Shown here: positions 43,380 to 51,328 of the stretch, one piece after another | Layout: every line of letters starts with the position of its first letter | How positions within the stretch are numbered: the first letter of the stretch is position 1 | DNA from: Actinomadura roseirufa | GTDB lineage: Bacteria > Actinomycetota > Actinomycetes > Streptosporangiales > Streptosporangiaceae | Assembly: GCF_900659635.1 (NCBI RefSeq) | Contig: NZ_CAACVB010000003.1 | Coordinates: 38,335 to 102,334 of the forward strand | DNA: 64,000 bases | Direction: 5' to 3' | Translations under genes and position numbers: made by a program | The notes under the pieces: generated by a model | What the model saw: only the letters and a program-made list of their open reading frames with translations | What the model was told of the DNA's origin: nothing | Databases searched by the model: none

Positions 43380-44352
43380 CAAGAACCTCTCCTACGCCGA
43401 AGCCGTCAACGCGGCATTGGCCCGTGCCCTGGAAGAGCGGCCGGAGACGCTGCTGTTCGGTGAGGACGTCGCGCTCCCCGGCGGCGTGTTCGGGGTGACG
43501 AAAAACTTGCGGAAACGATTCGGAGAACGCGTTTTCGACACCCCGATCTCCGAGTCGGCGATCCTCGGCGGCGCCGTCGGCGCCGCGATGACCGGCCGCC
43601 GCCCGATCGCGGAGATCATGTGGGCGGACTTCTCCCTCGTCGCCCTGGACCAGCTCGTCAACCAGGCCGCCAACGTCCGCTACGTGTCCGGCGGCGCGCT
43701 CACCGCGCCGATCACCGTCCGCACCCAGCAGGGCGGCGCGCCGGGCGCGTGCGCCCAGCACGCGCAGAGCCTGGAGGCGTTCTTCGCGCACGTCCCCGGC
43801 CTGCGGGTCTGCATGCCGGCCACCCGCCAGGACGCCTACGACCTGCTGCTGTCGGCCATCTGGTGCGACGACCCCGTCGTCGTGATCGAGAACCGTACCC
43901 TCTACCACGCGGGCAAGGACACGGTGACGCTCGACGGGGCCGTCCAGCCCATCGGAGGCGCCGCCGTCCGCCGCCCCGGCACCGACATCACCGTCGTCAC
44001 CTGGGGCGCGATGCAGCACCGGGTGCTCGAGGCCGCCGACCGGCTCGCCGCCGAGGGCATCGACACCGAGGTGATCGACGCCCGCTGGATCCGCCCCTTC
44101 GACCTCGACGCCGTCCTCGGCAGCGTCCGCCGGACGGGCCGTCTCGCCGTGGTGCACGAGGCGCACACCATCGGCGGCGTCGGCGGCGAGGTCGTCGCCG
44201 CCGTCGCCGAGTCCGGCACGCCGCTGCTCCGGCCGCCCGTCCGCATCGGCGCGCCGCCCGCGCGGATGCCCGCCGCGCCCGTGCTCGCCGACGCCGTGAT
44301 CCCCACCGCCGACGTGATCGCCGAGACGATCGCCAAGGCCGTCCGATCCTGA
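43372..44352 (+). CDS. Thiamine-diphosphate-dependent dehydrogenase E1 component, beta subunit
   Basis: 326 aa. It starts inside the alpha-subunit frame (8-base overlap). Transketolase central and C-terminal domains: LLFGEDVALPGGVFGVTKNL, TPISESAILGGAVGAAMTG, NVRYVSGG, RTQQGGAPGACAQHAQSLE, VHEAHTIGGVGGEV. It forms the alpha2-beta2 E1 with the preceding gene. Confidence 0.94.
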   Translation: MPDKNLSYAEAVNAALARALEERPETLLFGEDVALPGGVFGVTKNLRKRFGERVFDTPISESAILGGAVGAAMTGRRPIAEIMWADFSLVALDQLVNQAANVRYVSGGALTAPITVRTQQGGAPGACAQHAQSLEAFFAHVPGLRVCMPATRQDAYDLLLSAIWCDDPVVVIENRTLYHAGKDTVTLDGAVQPIGGAAVRRPGTDITVVTWGAMQHRVLEAADRLAAEGIDTEVIDARWIRPFDLDAVLGSVRRTGRLAVVHEAHTIGGVGGEVVAAVAESGTPLLRPPVRIGAPPARMPAAPVLADAVIPTADVIAETIAKAVRS

Positions 44353-44363
44353 GAGAGGACGCC

Positions 44364-45185
44364 ATGACCGCCGTTCCACCCCCCGCCGGTCCGCGTCCCG
44401 CCGTCTCGATGCCCGCGTTCGCGCCCCTGTACGGCGTGGGCACCGAGTCGACGGCGCTGCGCTGGCTCACCGTCGAGTACCGCACCGACCCCGAGGTGAT
44501 CGCCGGGCTGCTGCCCGCGCCGCTGGAGCCCTCGGGCGACCCCCTGGTCGCGATCTGGGTCGCCGAGTTCCTCGGCGCGGGCTTCCACCTGCCGGACGGC
44601 ACCGTCGAACGCCGCCCGCCCTACTTCCAGGGCGGCGTCAGCGTGCGGTGCAGGAGAGGCGACGAAACAGGCGCCTACCCGCTGACCTTCTTCATCGAGG
44701 GGCTCAACCACGGCACCCTCGGCCGCGAACTGTTCGGGCTGCCCAAGAAGCAGGCCCGCGAGGTCGCGCTCACCGAGGACGCCTCGGGCGTCCGCGGCCG
44801 GATCGTCACCGCCGGCGGCATCGAGGTGATCGACGTCCACGCCCGCCCGGCGGACGACCCCGCCGGTCCCCCGGGCCCCGCCGACCCGATCCCGTCCTGG
44901 TTCGGTGCCCACTTCACGCTCAAGCTGATCCCCAGCGCCGAGGGCGACGGCTACGACGTGAGCCGGCTCGTCCGCGTCCCGTTCCGCTCCGGCGACGCGG
45001 CGGACGGGTGGCGCGGCACCGGCCGCGTCACCCTCCGCCCGTCCGCCGCCGACCCCCTCCACCTGCTCGCCTGCCGCGACGTGGTCGCCGCCCGCTTCGG
45101 CCGCGTGCGGCTCGACGTCGGCTTCGGCACCTACCTCGACCACGTCACCGAGATCCCCACCTTCGGCGTCCCCACCTGGTCCTGA
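44364..45185 (+). CDS. Acetoacetate-decarboxylase-family protein
   Basis: 273 aa, 11 bases after the beta subunit. The ADC-fold core is visible: PPYFQGGVSVRC, FFIEGLNHGTLGRELFGLPK, then the adjacent lysine pair in GLPKKQARE, which matches the Schiff-base Lys and its partner of acetoacetate decarboxylase. The preserved pair implies an imine-forming enzyme; related ADC-like enzymes perform decarboxylation, aldol or dehydration chemistry. Its place between E1 and transporters points to a short-chain keto-acid intermediate. The exact reaction is unknown. Confidence 0.88.
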   Translation: MTAVPPPAGPRPAVSMPAFAPLYGVGTESTALRWLTVEYRTDPEVIAGLLPAPLEPSGDPLVAIWVAEFLGAGFHLPDGTVERRPPYFQGGVSVRCRRGDETGAYPLTFFIEGLNHGTLGRELFGLPKKQAREVALTEDASGVRGRIVTAGGIEVIDVHARPADDPAGPPGPADPIPSWFGAHFTLKLIPSAEGDGYDVSRLVRVPFRSGDAADGWRGTGRVTLRPSAADPLHLLACRDVVAARFGRVRLDVGFGTYLDHVTEIPTFGVPTWS

Positions 45186-45203
45186 AGCATCGGAGGTCCC
45201 GCC

Positions 45204-46553
45204 ATGCACCCGGTCCCCACCCCGGACGGTCCCGCCCAGGACCGTCCTCGACCGCCGGTCGCCCCCGTCCGCCATCGCGGCGCCGTCACCGCCGCCGCGA
45301 TCGGCAACTTCATCGAGTGGTACGACTTCGTCCTCTACGGCTACTTCGCCACGATCATCGCCCACGCGTACTTCCCCTCCGGCGACGAGGCGGCGGCGCT
45401 GCTGCTCACCTTCGCCGTGTTCGGCGTCAGCTTCTTCGTCCGGCCCGCGGGCGGCGTCCTGTTCGGTCACGTCGGCGACCGGCACGGCCGGCGGCTGGCG
45501 CTCTCCCTGATCATCATCCTCATCTCGCTCTCGACGGCGCTCATCGCGCTCGTGCCCTCCTACGAGACCATCGGCATCGCCGCGCCGCTGCTCATCCTGC
45601 TGCTGCGCTGCCTGCAGGGCCTGTCGGCGGGCGGCGAGTGGACGGGCGCCGCGTCCTACGTCGTCGAGCACGCCCCGCCCGGCCGGCGCGCGTTCTACGG
45701 GAGCTGGCAGACCGTCACCATCGTCCTCGGCATGATGGTCGCCGCGCTGACCTCGCTCATCCTCGGCGCGGTCCTCTCGGCCCCGGACCTCGACTCCTGG
45801 GGCTGGCGCCTCCCGTTCCTGCTCAGCGTCCCGCTCGGCCTGGCGGGGCTCTGGCTGCGGCTGCGGCTGTCGGAGTCGCCGGAGTTCAGCGAGGTCGTCA
45901 GCGCGGACCGGGTGGAGCGGGCGCCGCTGCGCGCCACCCTGCGCGCCGACCGGCGGTCGATCCTGCTGTGCGCCGCGCTGGTCTGCTCCCCCACGATGTG
46001 CACCTACGTCCTGCTCGTGTACGGGCCGACGTTCCTGATCGACGAGATGGACATGTCCGGCTCGCGGGCCCGCGCCGCCGGGTTCACCGCCATGGCCGTC
46101 CTCGCCGTGCTGATCGTCCCGCTCGCGCGGCTGTGCGACCGGGTCGGCCGGCGGCCGTTCCTCATCGGCGGCGCGGCCTGGGTGCTGCTGGCGGCCGTCC
46201 CCGGCTTCTACCTCCTGCACAGCGGGAACCTCGCCGTCGTCGCCCTCGGCCTCGTCGTGATCGTCGTCGGGGAGGCGCTGATGCTGGCGCCCCAGCCCGC
46301 CGTGTTCAGCGAGCTGTTCCCCACCTCCCGCCGCTACAGCGGCCTGTCCCTCGGCTACAACCTCGGCGTGATGATCTTCGGTGGGGCGGGGCCGTTCGCC
46401 GCCGCCGCGCTCATCGACGCCACCGGCTCGGCGTACGCGCCCGCGATGTACCTGTGCGCCGGCGCCCTCATCAGCCTGATCGCCGCCCTCCGCACCCCGG
46501 AGACGCTCCGCGCGTCCCTGCGCGGCGGCCCCGGGACGGAGGACGCGGCATGA
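45204..46553 (+). CDS. MHS-family MFS transporter (metabolite:H+ symporter)
   Basis: 449 aa, 12 helices. MHS hallmarks: GNFIEWYDFVLYGYFATII in helix 1, PAGGVLFGHVGDRHGRRLAL (loop 2-3), and LRCLQGLSAGGEWTGAASYV. Family members take up organic acids or betaines (for example proline/betaine, citrate, 2-oxoglutarate). It probably imports a pathway substrate. Its stop overlaps the next start (ATGA). Confidence 0.94.
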   Translation: MHPVPTPDGPAQDRPRPPVAPVRHRGAVTAAAIGNFIEWYDFVLYGYFATIIAHAYFPSGDEAAALLLTFAVFGVSFFVRPAGGVLFGHVGDRHGRRLALSLIIILISLSTALIALVPSYETIGIAAPLLILLLRCLQGLSAGGEWTGAASYVVEHAPPGRRAFYGSWQTVTIVLGMMVAALTSLILGAVLSAPDLDSWGWRLPFLLSVPLGLAGLWLRLRLSESPEFSEVVSADRVERAPLRATLRADRRSILLCAALVCSPTMCTYVLLVYGPTFLIDEMDMSGSRARAAGFTAMAVLAVLIVPLARLCDRVGRRPFLIGGAAWVLLAAVPGFYLLHSGNLAVVALGLVVIVVGEALMLAPQPAVFSELFPTSRRYSGLSLGYNLGVMIFGGAGPFAAAALIDATGSAYAPAMYLCAGALISLIAALRTPETLRASLRGGPGTEDAA

Positions 46554-48079
46554 GCGGCGCCGAATGGACCGAGAACCGTGAGGACCACGCGCTGCGCCCG
46601 GTCCCGCCGACCTACCAGCAGTGGAGCGTGTCCTCCCTGTTCGGGGTGATGTTCGGCATCACCACCGCGATGTTCTTCTTCTCCTGGGGCGGCACGCTCG
46701 TCCACGCCTACGGCACCCGCGACCTCGTCATCGGCCTCCTCCTCGCGACCGTGATCGTGGGCGCGCTCGCCTACCTGTGGACGGACGCGGCGTCCCGCAC
46801 CGGCCTCGGCTCGGACCTGCTCACCCGCGGCGCAGGCTTCGGCTTCCTCGGCTCCACCGCCACCTCGCTGATCTTCGCCGTCAACTCGCTGCTGTTCTTC
46901 GCCTTCGAGGGCTCGATCATGGCCAACGCCGTCATGGCGCAGTGGCCGCACGTCCCGTCCTGGCTGGTCCACGCCGTCACCGGGGCCGTCTTCATCCCGC
47001 TGACCTGGTACGGGATGCGGCTGATGAGCATCCTCATGTGGGTCACGCTGCCGGTGTTCGCCGTCTTCATCACCTTGACGATCTGGCACGCGGCGCACAC
47101 CTCGGCGGCGCCCGGCTTCTGGTCCTACGAACCGGCGCACCCGGCCGGCGGCGCCGCGGGACCGCCCGTCCTGCAACTGCTCGCCGCGGCGTTCGGAGTG
47201 GCGGGCACCATCCCCGTCGCCGCCGATTTCGGCCGGTTCATCCCTGCGCGGCGCCGCCGCGTCGGGTCGCTCGTCGTCGGCCCGGTGTTCACGGCCGCCA
47301 CGTTCCTCGGTCCCACGCTGCTCGGTGCCTGGCTGTCGCTGCGCTTCGACGAGACCGACCCCGGCCACTACCTGCCCGCCGTCTTCGGGGTCTCCGGCGT
47401 GCTCTTCGTCATCACCACCCAGCTGCGGATCAACCTCAGCAACGTCTACTCCGGATCGCTCCAGTTCGCGGGCCTGTTCTGCCGCATCTTCGGGGTGACG
47501 CCCGGCCGGCACTGGTTCGTCGTCCTGACGGCCGGGCTCGGCACCGCGCTCATGTTCGGCGACCTGTACGGCCGGCTCAACGCCGTCCTCACCGTCGGCG
47601 GCGTGTTCATCACCGCCTGGATCGCCTGCGTCGTCGCCGACATGACGATCAACAAGCGGCTGCTGCGCCTGTCGCCGCCCGGGTTCGAGTACCGCCGATC
47701 GCGGCTGCGCGCCCTCAACCCCGTGGGCCTCGGCGCGATCGCCGGCGCGCTCGCGGTGTCCACGCCCCTGGCGTTCGGGGCGGCCGGGCCCCTCGGCAAG
47801 ACGATCGCGTCCTTCGTCGCCGCCGCCGCGGCGTTCGTCCTGGCGCCCGCGATCGCCCTCGCCACCCGGGGCCGCCACTACACCGTCCCGTCCACCGCCG
47901 GGGACGTCACATCGGACGCGACGGCGACGTGCACGGTCTGCGGGGAGGAGCACGCGGCGGCCGACGTCGTCACCTGCCCGTTCCACCGCGGCCCCGTCTG
48001 CTCCGTGTGCTGCGCCGCCGAACGCAAGTGCAAGTCCCTGTGCAAGACCGCCCCGGTACTGGAAAGGAATCCCGCATGA
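46550..48079 (+). CDS. NCS1 purine/cytosine permease-family transporter with C-terminal Cys-rich tail
   Basis: 509 aa. About 12 helices (residues ~25-435), with early helix FGVMFGITTAMFFFSWGG and QLRINLSNVYSGSLQFAGL typical of the nucleobase/hydantoin-transport family. Residues 461-498 form an extra module, CTVCGEEHAAADVVTC followed by PFHRGPVCSVCC and AERKCKSLC, with eight cysteines and one or two His, probably a zinc-binding fold on the cytoplasmic side. The tail is absent from ordinary NCS1 permeases. From memory, similar Cys-rich modules join permease-like domains to histidine kinases in proteobacteria; here no kinase follows. Substrate unassigned. Confidence 0.9.
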   Translation: MSGAEWTENREDHALRPVPPTYQQWSVSSLFGVMFGITTAMFFFSWGGTLVHAYGTRDLVIGLLLATVIVGALAYLWTDAASRTGLGSDLLTRGAGFGFLGSTATSLIFAVNSLLFFAFEGSIMANAVMAQWPHVPSWLVHAVTGAVFIPLTWYGMRLMSILMWVTLPVFAVFITLTIWHAAHTSAAPGFWSYEPAHPAGGAAGPPVLQLLAAAFGVAGTIPVAADFGRFIPARRRRVGSLVVGPVFTAATFLGPTLLGAWLSLRFDETDPGHYLPAVFGVSGVLFVITTQLRINLSNVYSGSLQFAGLFCRIFGVTPGRHWFVVLTAGLGTALMFGDLYGRLNAVLTVGGVFITAWIACVVADMTINKRLLRLSPPGFEYRRSRLRALNPVGLGAIAGALAVSTPLAFGAAGPLGKTIASFVAAAAAFVLAPAIALATRGRHYTVPSTAGDVTSDATATCTVCGEEHAAADVVTCPFHRGPVCSVCCAAERKCKSLCKTAPVLERNPA

Positions 48080-48603
48080 ACGAACTTCTGGCCCGGGTAC
48101 AGCGCCTTGAGGACATCGAGCAGATCCGCCGGCTGAAGTACGACTACGCGCGGGCGTGCGACCTCGGCGCCGACCCCGACGCCCTGATCGCCCTCTTCGC
48201 GCCCGAAGGCGAGGTGACCTGGCGCAGCAACGTGTTCGGCGAGCACCGCGGCCACGACGCGATCCACCGCTGGTTCGGCGGCGTGGCCGGCATGATGCCC
48301 TGGGCGGCGCACTTCATGGACAACGCCGTGATCGACGTCGCCGCCGGCGGCCGCGCCGCGACCGGCCGCTGGGACCTGCTGGAGTTCGCCACGATGGTCC
48401 CGCTCGACGGCGCCGGCGACCCCGAGGCCGTCGTCATGTCCGGCTGGTACTCCGACGAGTTCCGCAAGATCGGCGACCGCTGGTACTTCTCCGTGATCGA
48501 CATCGAGATGCGGCAGATGTCGGCGCTCGACGCGGGCTGGGTCCGGCAGCCGAACCGCGGCGGCGACCCCGGCGCCGTCTCCGCCGGGCGGGCGCTGCGG
48601 TGA
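48076..48603 (+). CDS. SnoaL/NTF2-like small protein
   Basis: 175 aa, start overlapping the permease stop (ATGA). The NTF2-fold cone begins ARVQRLEDIEQIRRLKYDYA and contains DPDALIALFAPEGEVTWRSN, HDAIHRWFGGV, HFMDNAVIDV and WYSDEFRKIGDRWYF. The fold hosts isomerases, cyclases, dehydratases and lyases. It has a DYAR-type acidic-aromatic start as in several polyketide or steroid SnoaL enzymes. The reaction is unknown; in this operon it might act on an unsaturated or cyclic acid. Confidence 0.88.
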   Translation: MNELLARVQRLEDIEQIRRLKYDYARACDLGADPDALIALFAPEGEVTWRSNVFGEHRGHDAIHRWFGGVAGMMPWAAHFMDNAVIDVAAGGRAATGRWDLLEFATMVPLDGAGDPEAVVMSGWYSDEFRKIGDRWYFSVIDIEMRQMSALDAGWVRQPNRGGDPGAVSAGRALR

Positions 48604-50120
48604 GCGAGCCCTTCGGGACGCGCGACCTCCACCGGCGGGCCGGGCTCCTCGGCCTGCCGGTGGGCGCCGCCGAGGAGTCCGCGGTGCTGGAGCTCGTGAC
48701 GGACATCCTCGACGTCGTCGGCGGGCTCGACGCCCCCTCTGATCCAGCCGCCGCTCAGCCGGGATGGCCGGTCCGCGACCCCACCCCCGAGGACGACCCG
48801 CTCAACGCCGTCACGCTGTGGACTGACGTCGAACCCACCACGGACGGCCCTCTCAACGGCATGCGCGTCGCGGTCAAGGACTCCGTCGCCGTCGCGGGCC
48901 TGCCCCTGTCGGCGGGTTCGGCGCTGCTCACCGGGTTCGTGCCGTCCACCGACGCCGCGGCCGTCGCCCGGCTGCGCGCCGCGGGCGCCCGCGTCGTCGC
49001 GGTCGCCCGGATGGACGAGTTCGGTCTGAGCGCCGGCGGCGACGCCGGGCTCGGCGGCCCCGTCCGCAACCCGTTCGACACCACCCGCACGGCGGGCGGC
49101 TCGTCCGCCGGATGCGCCGCCGCGCTGCACTATCCGGGCGTGGACGTGGCCATCGGCGCCGACCAGGGCGGCTCGATCCGCGTCCCCGCGTCCTGGTGCG
49201 GCGTCCTCGGGCTGAAGCCGACCCACGGGTTGGTCCCCTGCACCGGCACCGTCGGCATCGACCACACCGTGGACCACGTCGGGCCGCTGGCCAGGACCGT
49301 CGAGGACCTGGCCGCCGTCCTCCAGGTGATCGCCGGACGCGACCCGGACGATCCCCGCCAACCGCGGACCCCGCCCCCGTCCGACTACCTCGCCGCCGTC
49401 GGCTCCGCCCCGTCCGGCCTGGCGGGCGTCCGCCTCGGCGTCGTCCGGCAGGGCCTGGACGGCGCGACGCCACCGGTGGCGGACGCCCTGCGGCGGACCG
49501 TCCGGAACCTCCGCGACCTCGGCGCCGCCGTCACCGAGGTCGACCTCCCCGAGCACGCCGAGGCCGGCCCCCTCGCCTTCGGCACCACCGTGGAGGGCAT
49601 GGCCGCGCTCTTCGAAGCAGGCGGCAACGGGTACCAGTGGTCCGGACGGTACTGGCCGGAGCTCGCGGCCCGAATCCACGCGGCGTGGCCCGACCAGGCC
49701 GCGAACCTCGGCCCGGCGGCCAAGGCGGTGCTGATCGCGGGTTCCCACCTGCGCGCCGCCCACCGCGGCGAACGGTACGCCACCGCGCAGAACGGCAGAC
49801 CCCGCCTCGTCGCCGCCTACGAACGCGCTCTGGACGGCCTCGACGCGCTGGTCCTGCCCACCACCCCCGGGCTGCCGCACCCGGTGGACGAGCCGTCCGA
49901 CACCGAGCGCGTGCGGCGCGGCTGGGCGGTCCTGGCCAACACCGTCCCGACCGACCTCACCGGCCACCCCGCGCTGTCGCTGCCGCTCGCCGAGGCGGAC
50001 GGCCTGCCCGTCGGCGTCATGCTCGTCGGCCGGCCGTTCACCGAGGCGCGCCTCCTGCGCATAGCCGCCACCTGCGAACAAGCGGGACAGTTCTCAGCCA
50101 CCCGTCCTAGGGGCACCTGA
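48600..50120 (+). CDS. Amidase-signature-family hydrolase
   Basis: 506 aa, GTG overlapping the preceding stop. The Ser-cisSer-Lys triad is visible: Lys in GMRVAVKDSVAVAGLP, nucleophile Ser in DQGGSIRVPASWCG, and cis-Ser in TAGGSSAGCAAAL. Substrates of the family are amides (including urea derivatives, aliphatic and aryl amides). It lacks a signal peptide, so it acts in the cytoplasm, probably on the compound imported by the two operon transporters. The ~100-residue N-terminal extension before the core is longer than in typical GatA-like amidases. Last gene of the operon; a strong terminator follows. Confidence 0.93.
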   Translation: MSEPFGTRDLHRRAGLLGLPVGAAEESAVLELVTDILDVVGGLDAPSDPAAAQPGWPVRDPTPEDDPLNAVTLWTDVEPTTDGPLNGMRVAVKDSVAVAGLPLSAGSALLTGFVPSTDAAAVARLRAAGARVVAVARMDEFGLSAGGDAGLGGPVRNPFDTTRTAGGSSAGCAAALHYPGVDVAIGADQGGSIRVPASWCGVLGLKPTHGLVPCTGTVGIDHTVDHVGPLARTVEDLAAVLQVIAGRDPDDPRQPRTPPPSDYLAAVGSAPSGLAGVRLGVVRQGLDGATPPVADALRRTVRNLRDLGAAVTEVDLPEHAEAGPLAFGTTVEGMAALFEAGGNGYQWSGRYWPELAARIHAAWPDQAANLGPAAKAVLIAGSHLRAAHRGERYATAQNGRPRLVAAYERALDGLDALVLPTTPGLPHPVDEPSDTERVRRGWAVLANTVPTDLTGHPALSLPLAEADGLPVGVMLVGRPFTEARLLRIAATCEQAGQFSATRPRGT

Positions 50121-50215
50121 ACCGCGAAGAGAACGACGCCGGAGAAGCTCGAAAAGGCCCCGACCGTCGCCGGAAGCAGCCGAAACCCGGCGACCAGAGA
50201 AAGGGATTGAACGGC

Positions 50216-50241
50216 GAAGGCCCCGCCTAGGCGGGGCCTTC
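50216..50241. terminator. Perfect 26-bp palindromic terminator
   Basis: GAAGGCCCCGCC-TA-GGCGGGGCCTTC: twelve uninterrupted base pairs between the convergent amidase and RsbW-like genes, 95 bases after the amidase stop. It can serve both directions. Confidence 0.8.
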
Positions 50242-50267
50242 GTGTGCGTCTGGGAAGAAATGCGCGG

Positions 50268-50708
50268 TCAGATGGTCGCCTCGGCCTCGGCCGGCCAGCT
50301 CATCCGGATCTGGACCCCCTTGGGCGTGGCCGAGATGTCCACGTCATCGGCGAGCCCGGCGATGACGGCCAGCCCCAGCTCGGCGGTCCCCTCACCCAGC
50401 CCGTACTCGAACTCGCCCGCGTCCTCGACCGACGGGAGGCCGCCCGCCTCGTCGTCACCGGGAACGGTGTCGCTCACGATGACCTCGAAGCGTCCGTCCG
50501 CTCCGGTCAGCTCGAGCCGGACGGGCTCGTCCGGGCAGAACTGGCGATGCGCCTCCACCGCACGCGAGCACGCCTCGCCGACCGCGAGCCTGACCTCGTC
50601 CAGCAACGCCTCGGCCACACCGCAGCGGCGTGCCACGGCGGTCACGATCAGGCGGGCGGTCCGGACGTGGACGGGCAGCGCACTGAAGGACAGTTCAACG
50701 GTCGCCAT
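50268..50708 (-). CDS. RsbW-type ATP-binding anti-sigma regulatory kinase
   Basis: 146 aa, GHKL/HATPase fold: VRTARLIVTAVARRCGV, LDEVRLAVGEACSRAVEAH (N-box-like helix), FEVIVSDTVPGD, and a C-terminal TAELGLAVIAGLADDVDI. It starts 16 bases after the bldG stop. In streptomycetes the gene after bldG encodes such an anti-sigma factor homologue, thought to bind and phosphorylate the STAS partner. Confidence 0.93.
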   Translation of the reverse strand: MATVELSFSALPVHVRTARLIVTAVARRCGVAEALLDEVRLAVGEACSRAVEAHRQFCPDEPVRLELTGADGRFEVIVSDTVPGDDEAGGLPSVEDAGEFEYGLGEGTAELGLAVIAGLADDVDISATPKGVQIRMSWPAEAEATI

Positions 50709-50724
50709 CTCAGCTACAGGCCGC

Positions 50725-51078
50725 CTACTTGGCGCCCTTGCGCTTCTCCTCGGCCTCGGCGATCGAGTCGTGAATGCCGAAGACCTTGGTCAACCCCGTG
50801 ATCCGGAAGATCTTGAGGATGCGCTCCTGGGTGCACACCAGCTCCAGCGAGCCGTCGTGGGCGCGCACCCGCTTGAGCCCGCCGACCAGGACGCCGAGCC
50901 CCGTCGAGTCGAGGAACTCCACCTTCTCCATGTCCACGAGCAGGTGGAACTTGCCCTTGTTGACCAGGTCGATGAGCTTCTCGCGAAGCTTCGGCGCCGT
51001 GTAGACGTCGATCTCGCCCTCCACGTTGATGACGGTGAGGCCATCGTCGGTGGTGTAGTCGTTCACCTTCAGGTCCAC
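50725..51078 (-). CDS. bldG: BldG-type STAS-domain anti-anti-sigma factor
   Basis: 117 aa. GTG 51078 with GGAGG at 5 bases; the frame to 51102 is longer without a site. The STAS core has [39 protein letters not shown] (the phosphorylatable Ser in DSTGLG), [16 protein letters not shown], and [20 protein letters not shown], matching BldG of streptomycetes closely. BldG releases sigma factors from the RsbW-like kinase and is needed for development and antibiotic production. Divergent from the helicase gene, the known order at this locus in related genera. Confidence 0.95.
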   Translation of the reverse strand: MDLKVNDYTTDDGLTVINVEGEIDVYTAPKLREKLIDLVNKGKFHLLVDMEKVEFLDSTGLGVLVGGLKRVRAHDGSLELVCTQERILKIFRITGLTKVFGIHDSIAEAEEKRKGAK

Positions 51079-51328
51079 AGATCCTCCAGCGCCGTGCAGC
51101 ACAATCTGATCTCGCTTTTCCCGTCCCCCCTGTGCGGCGGACGGGTGGCGAGACTTCGCCGTGATTCAACCACGCTCCGGCGTCGTGTACGCACGTTATC
51201 GCCCACTCGGGCGAAAGTTCGCGCCATCCCGTCTGACCTGCTGATCTCGCGGTCAGGGCAGGGGGGACGGGCCCACCGGCGCCGGGGCGTTCCCGTTGTT
51301 TTGCCCAGGCTGGCAAACTGAAAACCTG

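Noticed and set aside
43902..46220. A 772-codon frame antisense to the E1 beta-ADC-MHS genes
   Set aside because: It crosses three well-supported genes and has the typical Arg/Gly/Asp-rich shadow composition.
37174..50120. Integrated mobile element carrying the catabolic locus
   Set aside because: No integrase, transposase, tRNA or flanking direct repeats were found, so only a compositional border can be stated.
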